Of a stretch of DNA of 48,441 nt, positions 16,674 through 24,656 are shown one piece after another; the stretch's first letter is position 1; each line of letters begins with the position of its first letter. The position numbers and the translations under genes are program-made. The stretch comes from an uncultured Clostridia bacterium (lineage in GTDB: Bacteria; Bacillota; Clostridia; Peptostreptococcales; Anaerovoracaceae). The stretch covers positions 1 through 48,441 of the forward strand of contig CALIBC010000058.1 of assembly GCA_938045615.1 (NCBI GenBank). The letters are read 5' to 3'. The notes beneath the pieces were generated by a model. That model searched no databases. It was not told where the DNA came from and saw only the letters and a list, made by a program, of their open reading frames with translations.

Positions 16674-17216
16674 ATGGAAACAAAGGATTGTATTTTAAGC
16701 AGGAGAAGTATTCGCAAATATACGAATCAGAAGATCTCAAAAAAGCAACTTGAGGAGGTGGTGGCGCTTGCGGCATACGCTCCGTCGTGGAAAAACACTC
16801 AGGTGACAAAATATTACGGGGTGCTTGATGAAGGTCTTAAGTCAAATATCGCAAATGACTGCGTGCTTGGTTTTGAGTTCAATCAAAAGGTGATAAACAG
16901 GGCTCCGGCACTGGTGGCGGTCACATACAGACACGGTGTGTCGGGATATGAGAAAAACGGGGAAGCTTCGACCAACAAAGGTGACAAGTGGGAAGTGTTC
17001 GACGCAGGAATAGCTACACAGACATTTGTTTTGGCTGCGCACGATTTGGGATACGGAACGGTGATACTTGGCGTTTTTGATGACGATAAGGTATCGAAAG
17101 TTCTTGATATTCCGGAAGATGAGGTGGTTGCGGCGCTGGTTGCGATAGGTTTTGCAGAAAAGACGCCGGATGCTCCGCCGCGAAAAGACGTGAGTGAATT
17201 GCTAACCGTAAAGTAG
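16674..17216 (+). CDS. Nitroreductase family FMN-dependent oxidoreductase
   Basis: This cytosolic flavoprotein of 180 residues uses NAD(P)H to reduce nitro compounds, quinones or similar acceptors; the physiological substrate is unknown. The N-terminal SRRSIRKYTNQ (FMN phosphate contact) and the AAYAPSWKNTQ segment are typical, as is GYGTVILGVFDDDKV in the second half. ATG 16674 is preferred because AAAGGA lies seven bases upstream; an in-frame ATG at 16650 lacks a site. It follows the structured leader RNA directly. Confidence 0.9.
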   Translation: METKDCILSRRSIRKYTNQKISKKQLEEVVALAAYAPSWKNTQVTKYYGVLDEGLKSNIANDCVLGFEFNQKVINRAPALVAVTYRHGVSGYEKNGEASTNKGDKWEVFDAGIATQTFVLAAHDLGYGTVILGVFDDDKVSKVLDIPEDEVVAALVAIGFAEKTPDAPPRKDVSELLTVK

Positions 17217-17217
17217 G

Positions 17218-17249
17218 ATGCGATGCCGCGGTAATGAGCCGCTTCGCAT
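17218..17249. repeat. Inverted repeat between convergent genes
   Basis: ATGCGA (17218-17223) pairs with TCGCAT (17244-17249), with an inner GCGG/CCGC. It has no T-run but lies right after the nitroreductase stop and before the end of the minus-strand small ORF, so it may protect or end both messages. Confidence 0.45.
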
Positions 17250-17279
17250 GAATGAGCCTTATGCCAAGCGATCGGGTGA

Positions 17280-17357
17280 TTATTGCTTGTCTTTGGACAG
17301 CAAGTAAAATAGTGTCAGCCCCAATGCAAATAAGGCTCCGATGACAATAAGTGGCAT
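17280..17357 (-). CDS. Very small single-span membrane peptide (25 aa)
   Basis: On the minus strand an ATG at 17357 follows GGGGGTGATAAA, a good ribosome site. The 25-codon frame begins MPLIVIGALF, stays hydrophobic through about residue 20, and ends SKDKQ. This is the layout of a small inner-membrane peptide with a short charged cytoplasmic tail. I cannot assign a family; KdpF-like, regulator-type or toxin-type peptides share such a shape. No kdp genes are near. Its leader carries the inverted repeat at 17408-17441. It lies convergent to the nitroreductase gene and divergent from the aquaporin gene. Confidence 0.6.
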   Translation of the reverse strand: MPLIVIGALFALGLTLFYLLSKDKQ

Positions 17358-17407
17358 TTTATCACCCCCGTAAAAAAGACTCCGCCGCTTTAAAAATCAT
17401 TTTTGAA

Positions 17408-17441
17408 GAAACGTCCCGGATCGCTGTTTGCGGTACGTTTC
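17408..17441. repeat. Inverted repeat upstream of the 25-aa ORF
   Basis: GAAACGT (17408-17414) is repeated as ACGTTTC (17435-17441), with an inner CCG/CGG match. It lies about 50 bases upstream of the small minus-strand ORF, so it could be a leader hairpin or an operator between divergent genes. Confidence 0.4.
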
Positions 17442-17612
17442 CATATTTAATTTTATGATATCACATAAGCAGGAAAAGTAAACGGTAAAAGATATGTAAG
17501 AGGGAGCATTGGTGGCGCATGCGTGATTTTATTCAAACAACCCCCTCGTATGCATTTTATATGAGTTTTACTGTTACTGCATTTTGTGTTGATGACATGG
17601 AAAGGTTTTTAG

Positions 17613-18812
17613 ATGAAGAAATATATAGCTGAATTTATAGGAACATTTGTGTTTGTTGCTGTTGGATGCGGCTCTACAGTCGCGGCAAACAGCATATTCA
17701 TAAGTATGGGATCACCGTTGCCGGTGGCATTTACAACACTTTTGATAGCGTTTGCGTTTGGACTTTCGTTTGTTGCAATGGCATATTCCGTCGGCGGGCT
17801 TTCGGGATGTCACCTGAACCCCGCAGTTTCGCTTGCCATGTTAATCACAGGGAAAATAAGGATCAAGGATTTTTTGGGGTATATCATCGGTCAGTTTGCA
17901 GGAGCGACGGCAGCTGCGCTTTTTCTGTGGGCGAGCTTTAGCGCAAACGATGCACTCGGACAGAACGGATACGGAAACTCCAGTCCGCTCGGAATAGGTA
18001 TGGCGAATGCGGCAATGGTGGAAACGGTGATGTCAGCGATATTTGTTTTTGTATTTTTGGTTGTAACATCCCGAAAAGAATACAAAGCTGTAGCGGGAAT
18101 GGTGATCGGTCTGTCGCTGACAATGATACATATATTCGGGATTCCTTTCACCGGCACATCCATAAACCCTGCAAGAAGTTTTGCTCCGGCGGTATTTGTC
18201 GGAGGCGATGCACTGAAACAGTTACCCGTGTTTATTCTATCACCGCTTGCGGGCGGAATTGTAGCAGCGCTACTTTATATTTTATTGTTTGGCACTGTAA
18301 AACAGAAGTCTGCACCTGAGGGAAGTGAGTATGAGACACTTGCGGTGACCGAACCTGAAACCGAAATTTGCGAATCCGACGAATTCGATGACAGGAAGAC
18401 CGAGAACCTTAAATCGGAAAAAGAAACAAATATCGAATATGAAGACGCAATTACGGAAGAGAAAACCTCCGACACCGAAAAACCCGAAGCTACGGAAGAA
18501 GAGAGTGGCGGAGCGGAGAAGAACGAAGTCATAGAAGAAAGTGCAAGTGCGGAAGAAACAGAAGACGCAGAAGAAGAAAGTACCGCCGCGGAAGAAACAG
18601 AAGACGTGGAAGAAAAAAGTACCACCTCGGAAGAAACAGAGGATGCGGAAGAAGAAAGTACCACTGCGGAAGAAACAGAGGATGCGGAAGAAGAAAGTAC
18701 CGTCGCAGAAAAAGCAGAAGACACAGAAGAAGACGCCGGCGAGTCTGGTTCCAAAGAAAACCGGGTCGAAGAGAGTAAACAGTCTGAAGATGATAAAAAC
18801 GAGAAAGCCTGA
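17613..18812 (+). CDS. MIP family aquaporin/glycerol channel with long acidic repeat tail
   Basis: The first 228 residues are a complete six-span MIP channel with both pore motifs: CHLNPAVS (NPA at 69-71) and SINPARS (NPA at 185-187, selectivity Arg188). It passes water or small neutral solutes across the membrane. The remaining 170 residues are unusual: a low-complexity, very acidic tail with four to five copies of a 13-residue unit like AEETEDAEEESTT (about residues 313-377). Such a tail is not a normal part of the family, and its role is unknown. GGAAAGG precedes the ATG. The papain-like protease gene starts 5 bases after the stop, so the two are probably cotranscribed. Confidence 0.9.
   Translation: MKKYIAEFIGTFVFVAVGCGSTVAANSIFISMGSPLPVAFTTLLIAFAFGLSFVAMAYSVGGLSGCHLNPAVSLAMLITGKIRIKDFLGYIIGQFAGATAAALFLWASFSANDALGQNGYGNSSPLGIGMANAAMVETVMSAIFVFVFLVVTSRKEYKAVAGMVIGLSLTMIHIFGIPFTGTSINPARSFAPAVFVGGDALKQLPVFILSPLAGGIVAALLYILLFGTVKQKSAPEGSEYETLAVTEPETEICESDEFDDRKTENLKSEKETNIEYEDAITEEKTSDTEKPEATEEESGGAEKNEVIEESASAEETEDAEEESTAAEETEDVEEKSTTSEETEDAEEESTTAEETEDAEEESTVAEKAEDTEEDAGESGSKENRVEESKQSEDDKNEKA
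18549..18743 (+). repeat. 39-bp tandem repeats encoding the acidic tail
   Basis: Four well-kept units and one decayed unit of 39 bp (13 codons) follow each other, in frame with the aquaporin gene. The units differ mainly at the Ala/Val/Ser, Thr/Ala and Glu/Lys positions. Copy number is likely to vary between strains because repeat length is a multiple of three. Confidence 0.85.
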
Positions 18813-18817
18813 CAAAG

Positions 18818-20824
18818 ATGATTAAAGCTACAGGGAAAAGGGCGATAAGGCGTATAGCATTGATGTCCTTGTTTGGATTTGGAATGCTAGTCGCTTCATT
18901 CAATCAAAGCTATTCGGCAAGTTTAAAAAAACCGATGGCATACGCCACCGGAAGCACTTTGTTGCGCAACATTCGTATATATAAAAAGCCCAACAATGAA
19001 AATGTAAAAAAACGTTCAAAAGTCAAGGCTTACGAGATTTTGCCTCGCTCTTATGATTCCAGAAAACAGGCATGGTGGAACGATAAAAAAATCAAAATAA
19101 AAGATCAACATTCATCTGCAATATGTTGGGCATTTGCCGAGATGACGGCTGCAGAAATATCATATCTAAAAGAAACGGGGGATGTGGAACCATTATCTCC
19201 GACCCATTTTGCATATTTCTTTTTCAACAGGGAAAACGATCCTCTTGGTAATACGTCGGGAGACAAAAATACGATGGGAACCCACGATCCGTCCCCATGG
19301 TATGAGAACGGCGGCAATGTATACTCATCTTCGCAGGCACTTGCCAACTGGATGGGAGCGGTCACGGAGGAAAAAGCGCCGTTCAGTATGGAAGCTAAAG
19401 CTTATGATTCAAATATAGCATACGATAATTACATAACCGGGCAAAATTCTATAATCGTGGATGCTACTGACAGTTACGCCGTAAAGAGTGCCGTAAGAAA
19501 ATACGGCGCTGTTGTCACTTCATGCATGTCAGGGCATAGTCACCGGCACAGTGATGGCACTTATAATCACTACTACAGCCGCAAAGCCGACGCAAACCAT
19601 GCCGTGACCGTGATAGGATGGGATGACGATTATCCGAAAGAAAAATTTGCGGCTCAAGATGGAAAAGGTAAGATACCGGCGAAAAACGGGGCGTGGATAA
19701 TACAAAACAGCTGGGGAGAGGAGTATAGAGAGTCCCGAATTTCTTATGAGGACACCTCATTTGCCTATGTCGGAACCGATGATGAAGGTGGCGACGTCAA
19801 GTCAGTCAATGCACTGGATATGCAACCTGCGGAGAGTTATAGATACAATTATCAGTATGACGGGACGGCAGGCCTGAGCAATTTATCGTTGGACAAAGGA
19901 AGCAAGATTGCCAATGTTTATCGCCTCGGAGACGGAGCGAGGCTTCTTGAGGCGGTCGGATTCAGCACTTTCAACGATGGCAAAACCTCATATTCGGTGA
20001 CGGTTTATACGGATTTAAAGGATGAGACAAAGCCTGAAAGCGGGAATAAAATATGCACCTTCGATGTGGCAACCGAAAATGCCGGCAGTTATACTTTCAG
20101 ACTGGGCGATTACGGAACCAAAGCTGTGAACCTGAAAAAGAACAGCGTTTACTCAATAGTTGTGACGACCAAGGAGAGAACATATTTCGGCGTTGAAGAA
20201 GATGCGGATTATGGAACCTTGAAATGTGAGGCGCACACGGATGAAAATCAGAGCTTCGTAAAAATGAGCGCAGACACTGACTGGATGGATCTGCATAAAA
20301 ATCCCGATAAGATGTGTGCGAGGATCAAAGGCTTTGCAAATGACGCACCTGCCTCACCCATGCACGGCGGAGATGACGACAACAAATCCGGTGGAGCTGA
20401 CGATAACAAATCCGGGAAAACGGATACGACCAAAAAGAGTGATCCCCACGCAATATCAAGCGCGCCAAATGTAAGAACAGATTATAGCGTCATGGCCGGT
20501 AGGCAAAGAGCAACAAAAAAAAACGTAAAGAAGCCGGCAGGTACGAGTATAAAAAGGGTTAAAGTAAGTAGGAAAAAATGCATACTTACATGGAAGAGAC
20601 GGACAAGCGGGATCGACGGTTATCAGATACAGTACTCAATAAACAAAAATTTCAAAGCTTCAAAGAAGAAAAATGCGGGCAAGAAAAAAACACGGGCGAC
20701 TATAGGAAAACTAAAATCAAAGAAGAAGTACTATATTCGTATCAGGACATATGTAAAAAGTAATGGTAAATACAGCTACAGCAAATGGAGCAAATCAACA
20801 GTGGCTCGAAGCGAGGAGAAGTGA
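18818..20824 (+). CDS. Secreted papain-family (C1) cysteine protease with lectin-like and Fn3 domains
   Basis: The protein has 668 residues. A signal segment (about 10-34) is followed by a short pro-like region. The C1 peptidase domain (about 74-310) has Gln97, Cys103 in AICWAFA, His261 in ANHAVTVIGW and Asn297 in IQNSWGE. A lectin-like beta domain (about 345-505), as in clostridial cell-wall proteases of the Cwp84 type, comes next. An Asp/Asn/Ser-rich linker (about 515-550) leads to a Lys-rich Fn3-like domain (about 575-663). It probably matures or degrades surface proteins. No SLH, CWB2 or sortase motif was seen, so anchoring is unclear. It starts 5 bases after the aquaporin stop; the ribosome site is weak (GAGAAAG). 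Confidence 0.9.
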   Translation: MIKATGKRAIRRIALMSLFGFGMLVASFNQSYSASLKKPMAYATGSTLLRNIRIYKKPNNENVKKRSKVKAYEILPRSYDSRKQAWWNDKKIKIKDQHSSAICWAFAEMTAAEISYLKETGDVEPLSPTHFAYFFFNRENDPLGNTSGDKNTMGTHDPSPWYENGGNVYSSSQALANWMGAVTEEKAPFSMEAKAYDSNIAYDNYITGQNSIIVDATDSYAVKSAVRKYGAVVTSCMSGHSHRHSDGTYNHYYSRKADANHAVTVIGWDDDYPKEKFAAQDGKGKIPAKNGAWIIQNSWGEEYRESRISYEDTSFAYVGTDDEGGDVKSVNALDMQPAESYRYNYQYDGTAGLSNLSLDKGSKIANVYRLGDGARLLEAVGFSTFNDGKTSYSVTVYTDLKDETKPESGNKICTFDVATENAGSYTFRLGDYGTKAVNLKKNSVYSIVVTTKERTYFGVEEDADYGTLKCEAHTDENQSFVKMSADTDWMDLHKNPDKMCARIKGFANDAPASPMHGGDDDNKSGGADDNKSGKTDTTKKSDPHAISSAPNVRTDYSVMAGRQRATKKNVKKPAGTSIKRVKVSRKKCILTWKRRTSGIDGYQIQYSINKNFKASKKKNAGKKKTRATIGKLKSKKKYYIRIRTYVKSNGKYSYSKWSKSTVARSEEK

Positions 20825-20826
20825 TT

Positions 20827-20934
20827 ATGCGTAATGCTACATTAGGAGTACAGTTGCTCATTATGGCGGGGTTCACTGCAACGATACTGTGCTTAGTTCT
20901 TGTGGTTATTCAGATCATAAAAAAGAAAAAGTAA
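20827..20934 (+). CDS. Small single-span membrane protein (35 aa)
   Basis: ATG 20827 lies two bases after the protease stop and has AGGAG (20814-20818) eight bases upstream, inside the protease gene. The 35-residue product has a short polar start, one hydrophobic span (about 8-30) and ends in KKKK. This predicts the N-terminus outside and a positive tail inside. The strong site and tight spacing suggest a real, coupled gene. No family was recognised. A partner of the protease or the aquaporin is possible from position only. Confidence 0.65.
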   Translation: MRNATLGVQLLIMAGFTATILCLVLVVIQIIKKKK

Positions 20935-21243
20935 TAAGAATGCAAAGCAGTATGGTGTTGCCTCCAATTTCTAAAAGTCTTGATTATTGATAGATTTCAA
21001 TTCAAGTTACTTTTAAGATGAAAACTTTTATCAAAATCCTTAAAACGAACGATTTATCCCGGGTCGAATTTAATTCCTGTTTTCTTTCCGCAATATCACG
21101 ATATAGCGTATTGTATTTCTCGTTTCTCGGAGCATTGAGGCCGGTCGAAACTTTGTCTGTCGGTACCGGGCTGTCGGATGTGCTTCCTCTTTCTTTATCA
21201 ACACAAACCGTAATTCACTTGCAAATCAACACAAATTATTTTC
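20935..21243. other. AT-rich interval before the ileS T-box
   Basis: No supported gene. It contains an AT-rich inverted repeat (TTTTAAG near 21010 with CTTAAAA near 21040). An open frame from 21018 runs into the T-box promoter, has no ribosome site and is judged spurious. Confidence 0.5.
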
Positions 21244-21272
21244 TTGACAAGGATATTGATTGCACTTATAAT
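21244..21272 (+). promoter_or_regulatory. Promoter of the ileS transcript
   Basis: Consensus TTGACA (21244-21249) and TATAAT (21267-21272) with a 17-bp spacer. Transcription would begin near 21279, at the start of the T-box leader. Confidence 0.92.
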
Positions 21273-21278
21273 GAACTG

Positions 21279-21498
21279 AATTTAATATTCGGACGGCGAC
21301 GGAACCAGTAATCCCGGGTAAAAACCTTACAGAGAGGGTGGAAGAGCTGAGAACCATTCGGTGAACCGGTGCATGAATATCACTCCCGAGTCCGACATCT
21401 TATTAAGTGGCGGCCTTGAACACGAGGCCTGCAACTAGGGTGGTACCGCGGTTTACAATGATCGTCCCTAACAGACATTTCATGAGTTAGGGATTTTT
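21279..21498 (+). promoter_or_regulatory. T-box riboswitch, isoleucine-specific
   Basis: The conserved T-box AGGGTGGTACCGCG lies at 21437-21450, upstream of a terminator. In stem I the specifier loop reads GAAT-ATC-ACT, so the specifier codon is ATC (21379-21381), matching tRNA-Ile. Uncharged tRNA-Ile would pair with the specifier and the T-box bulge and stabilise the antiterminator, switching on ileS. Confidence 0.95.
21465..21498 (+). terminator. T-box-controlled terminator of ileS
   Basis: TCCCTAAC pairs with GTTAGGGA across loop AGACATTTCATGA, followed by six Ts. The antiterminator would use the T-box sequence just upstream. Confidence 0.9.
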
Positions 21499-21531
21499 TG
21501 TTTAATAATTAATAAGGAAGGAAGACGATTT

Positions 21532-24500
21532 ATGTTTGAAAAGTTATCGGAAAAGCCTGTTGCTGAAGTGCAAAAAAAGCAGGTCAAGCAATGGATAGAA
21601 GAGGATCTTCTGAAAAAGTGCGTGGATGCCAGAGAGGGCAAACCGCAGTTCGTCTTTTATGAAGGACCTCCGACTGCGAACGGAAAACCGGGAATACATC
21701 ATGTGATGGCGAGGACATTGAAGGATTCCATCAACAGATACAAAACCATGCAAGGTTTTCAGGTCAACAGAAAAGCCGGCTGGGATACGCACGGGCTTCC
21801 CGTCGAGATAGAAGTGGAAAAACAGCTGGGAATCGACGGAAAACAGGCTATTGAAGAATATGGCATTCGTGAGTTCAATAAAAAGTGTAGGGAATCCGTG
21901 TTTACATATACCAATCTGTGGCGCGACATGAGCGAACGCATGGGCTACATGGCGGATATGGATGATCCGTACGTTACCTTGGAAAATGATTATATAGAAA
22001 CGGAATGGTGGATCCTGAAACAGTTTTTCGGCAAGGATATGATCTATGAAGGGCACAAAATCCTTCCATACTGCCCGAGGTGCGGAACGGGACTTGCTTC
22101 TCACGAGGTGGCTCAGGGTTATAAGGATGTGAAAGTAAATACGCTTGTCGTGAAATTCAAAAAGACGGGAACGGAGAATGAATATTTTCTCGCATGGACC
22201 ACAACCGCATGGACTCTGGCTTCAAACACCGTGTTGACTGTCGGTCCCGATTTCGATTACATAAAAGCGAAAATGCTTGAAGGCGATGAAAAGGGCAATA
22301 TATTTTACGTTGCAAAGGCGCTTGCCGACGAGGTTCTGGGAGAAGGTGGCTACGAGGTTCTGGAGGAGATGAAAGGTTCCGACCTTGAGTATGTAGAGTA
22401 CGAACAGCTCATGCCGTTTGTCAAAGCCGATAAAAAGGCATTCTTTGTCACATGTATGGACTACGTTTCCATAGATGACGGTACGGGGATTGTACACTCC
22501 GCACCTGCATTTGGTGAAGATGACTACCTGTGTGGACGCAAATATGATCTGCCGATGCTGCAGCCTGTGGATGAAAAAGGTCAGTTCACCGAAACACCTT
22601 GGAAAGGTCGCTTTGTTATGGAGGACGGTCTTGACATTGAAATCCTTAAGTATCTGGCGAAGGAAGACAAGGTCTTTGCAAAAGAAAAGATATCCCATAA
22701 CTACCCTCATTGCTGGAGATGCGGAACACCTCTTGTATACTATGCGAAACCGAGCTGGTATATAAAGATGAGCGCGCTCAAAGACCGGCTTGTGGAAAAC
22801 AATGACAGTGTAAACTGGTATCCGCAGTTTGTGGGTGAAAAGAGGTTTGGGAACTGGCTTGCCGAGGTCAAGGACTGGGCGATATCAAGAAACAGATATT
22901 GGGGAATGCCTATACCTATATGGCGCTGCGAATGCGGTCATACTGAATGTATGGGAAGCAGAAAAGAACTGGTCGAAAGAGCCTTGGAAGATATAGATGA
23001 AAGCATAGAACTGCACCGCCCGTTTGTTGACGATGTGCACATAAAATGCCCGGAATGCGGCAAGACAATGGAGCGGATTCCGGAGGTCATAGACTGTTGG
23101 TTCGACTCAGGAGCCATGCCTTTTGCCCAGTGGCACTATCCGTTTGAACACAAGGACGATTTTGATAAACTCTTTCCGGCCGATTTTATATGCGAAGGGA
23201 TAGATCAGACGAGAGGATGGTTCTACTCGCTGATGGCAATATCAACGTTTATAATGGGAAGATCACCTTATAAAAATGTGTTGGTAAACGATCTGCTCCT
23301 TGATAAAAACGGTAAGAAGATGTCAAAACATGTGGGGAATACGGTCGATCCGTTCGAGATGCTCAACAAGTACGGAGCCGATGCGACGCGTTGGTATCTG
23401 CTTCATGTATCGCCGGCATGGTCACCGACGAAGTTTGACGAGGACGGACTTCAGGAACTGGCAAGCAAGTTTTTTGGAACGCTCAGGAATGTGTACAACT
23501 TTTTCGTTCTGTACGGAAATCTTGACAAGATAGACGTAAAGAAGCTTTCAGTGCCTTACGAAAAGCGTTCGGAACTTGATCGTTGGATACTGTCAAAGTA
23601 CAATAAGCTGATAGCTGAGGTTACCGAGCACATGGATCGCTACGACCACATGAAAACGGTGCGTGCCATAACCGATTTTGTGAATGAAGATCTTTCCAAC
23701 TGGTACATAAGGAGAGCACGCCGCCGCTTCTACACCCCGGGCATGTCCGCCGACAAGGAAAGCGTATTTGCAACTACGTTTGAGGTGCTGGAAGGAGTGG
23801 CAAGGTTGATAGCGCCTATAGCACCGTTTATTTCCGATGAAATGTACAGCAAATTGACGGGGGAAGAAACTGTCCATATAGCTTATTATCCGAAAACAAA
23901 CGCAGCTCTCATAGATGAAAAAGTCGAAAAGAGGATGGATATTGTAAGATCTGTATGCAACCTAGGAAGAGGCATACGCGAAAAGAAAGGTCTCAAGGTT
24001 CGGCAGCCGCTGTCCGAAATACTCGTGGACGGGAAATATAAGGATCTTATATCGGATATGATACCGCTTATCATGGACGAACTCAATGTCAAGCAAGTAG
24101 TGTTCGCAGATGAGCTTGGAGAGTATATGAACTTTGAACTCAAGCCGAATTTTAAGGTCGCAGGACCTGCACTGGGCAAGAAAATCAATACTTTTGCGGG
24201 TGTTCTGGCAAAGGAAGATGCGGAGAAATTCACGGAAAAGCTGGAGAAGGACGGTTTCGTCACATGCAAGATGGACGGCGAAGATTTTAAGATAGAAAAA
24301 GAATTTGTCGATATCGGTATAAATGCCAAACAGGGATTTGCGGTAGCCATGGAAAACAACGTGTTTGTAATAATCGACACCAATCTTAGCCAGGAGCTTA
24401 TAGACGAAGGAATAGCAAGAGAGGTGATCTCTAAGATTCAGCAGATGCGTAAGCAAAACGACTACGATATGATGGACAACATAAACGTCTATATATCGGC

Positions 24501-24651
24501 GGATGCGGAAGTGTTGGGCGCCGTCAGCAAGCATGAAGCGTATATAAAAAGCGAGACACTGGCAAAGACGCTGGAAGAGGCTGCAAACCTGCCTGAGGTG
24601 GATATAAACGGCCACAAGACGGGACTTCAGGTCGAAAGAGTACAGAACTAA
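21532..24651 (+). CDS. ileS: Isoleucyl-tRNA synthetase, IleS2 type with GxHH signature
   Basis: This class I synthetase (1039 aa) charges tRNA-Ile with isoleucine and ATP and edits valine. Its sequence is of the eukaryote-like IleS2 type, with FYEGPPTANGKPGIHHV at the active site. Here the HIGH motif, normally HxGH, reads Gly54-Ile55-His56-His57. The second signature is KMSKH (596-600). An editing (CP1) domain lies in between, with a WTTTAWTLASN segment near residues 222-232. IleS2 enzymes are poorly inhibited by mupirocin, and GxHH forms are reported as hyper-resistant. AAGGAAGG precedes ATG 21532. Expression is under the Ile T-box. rlmN starts 5 bases after the stop. Confidence 0.97.
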   Translation: MFEKLSEKPVAEVQKKQVKQWIEEDLLKKCVDAREGKPQFVFYEGPPTANGKPGIHHVMARTLKDSINRYKTMQGFQVNRKAGWDTHGLPVEIEVEKQLGIDGKQAIEEYGIREFNKKCRESVFTYTNLWRDMSERMGYMADMDDPYVTLENDYIETEWWILKQFFGKDMIYEGHKILPYCPRCGTGLASHEVAQGYKDVKVNTLVVKFKKTGTENEYFLAWTTTAWTLASNTVLTVGPDFDYIKAKMLEGDEKGNIFYVAKALADEVLGEGGYEVLEEMKGSDLEYVEYEQLMPFVKADKKAFFVTCMDYVSIDDGTGIVHSAPAFGEDDYLCGRKYDLPMLQPVDEKGQFTETPWKGRFVMEDGLDIEILKYLAKEDKVFAKEKISHNYPHCWRCGTPLVYYAKPSWYIKMSALKDRLVENNDSVNWYPQFVGEKRFGNWLAEVKDWAISRNRYWGMPIPIWRCECGHTECMGSRKELVERALEDIDESIELHRPFVDDVHIKCPECGKTMERIPEVIDCWFDSGAMPFAQWHYPFEHKDDFDKLFPADFICEGIDQTRGWFYSLMAISTFIMGRSPYKNVLVNDLLLDKNGKKMSKHVGNTVDPFEMLNKYGADATRWYLLHVSPAWSPTKFDEDGLQELASKFFGTLRNVYNFFVLYGNLDKIDVKKLSVPYEKRSELDRWILSKYNKLIAEVTEHMDRYDHMKTVRAITDFVNEDLSNWYIRRARRRFYTPGMSADKESVFATTFEVLEGVARLIAPIAPFISDEMYSKLTGEETVHIAYYPKTNAALIDEKVEKRMDIVRSVCNLGRGIREKKGLKVRQPLSEILVDGKYKDLISDMIPLIMDELNVKQVVFADELGEYMNFELKPNFKVAGPALGKKINTFAGVLAKEDAEKFTEKLEKDGFVTCKMDGEDFKIEKEFVDIGINAKQGFAVAMENNVFVIIDTNLSQELIDEGIAREVISKIQQMRKQNDYDMMDNINVYISADAEVLGAVSKHEAYIKSETLAKTLEEAANLPEVDINGHKTGLQVERVQN

Positions 24652-24656
24652 AAAAC

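Noticed and set aside
18275..18815. Long minus-strand ORFs opposite the aquaporin tail
   Set aside because: They arise from the antisense of GAA/GAG-rich repeats (Phe/Ser/Leu-rich shadows) and have no ribosome sites.
21018..21311. 97-codon plus-strand ORF before ileS
   Set aside because: It lacks a ribosome site and runs through the ileS promoter and T-box start, both of which are strong.
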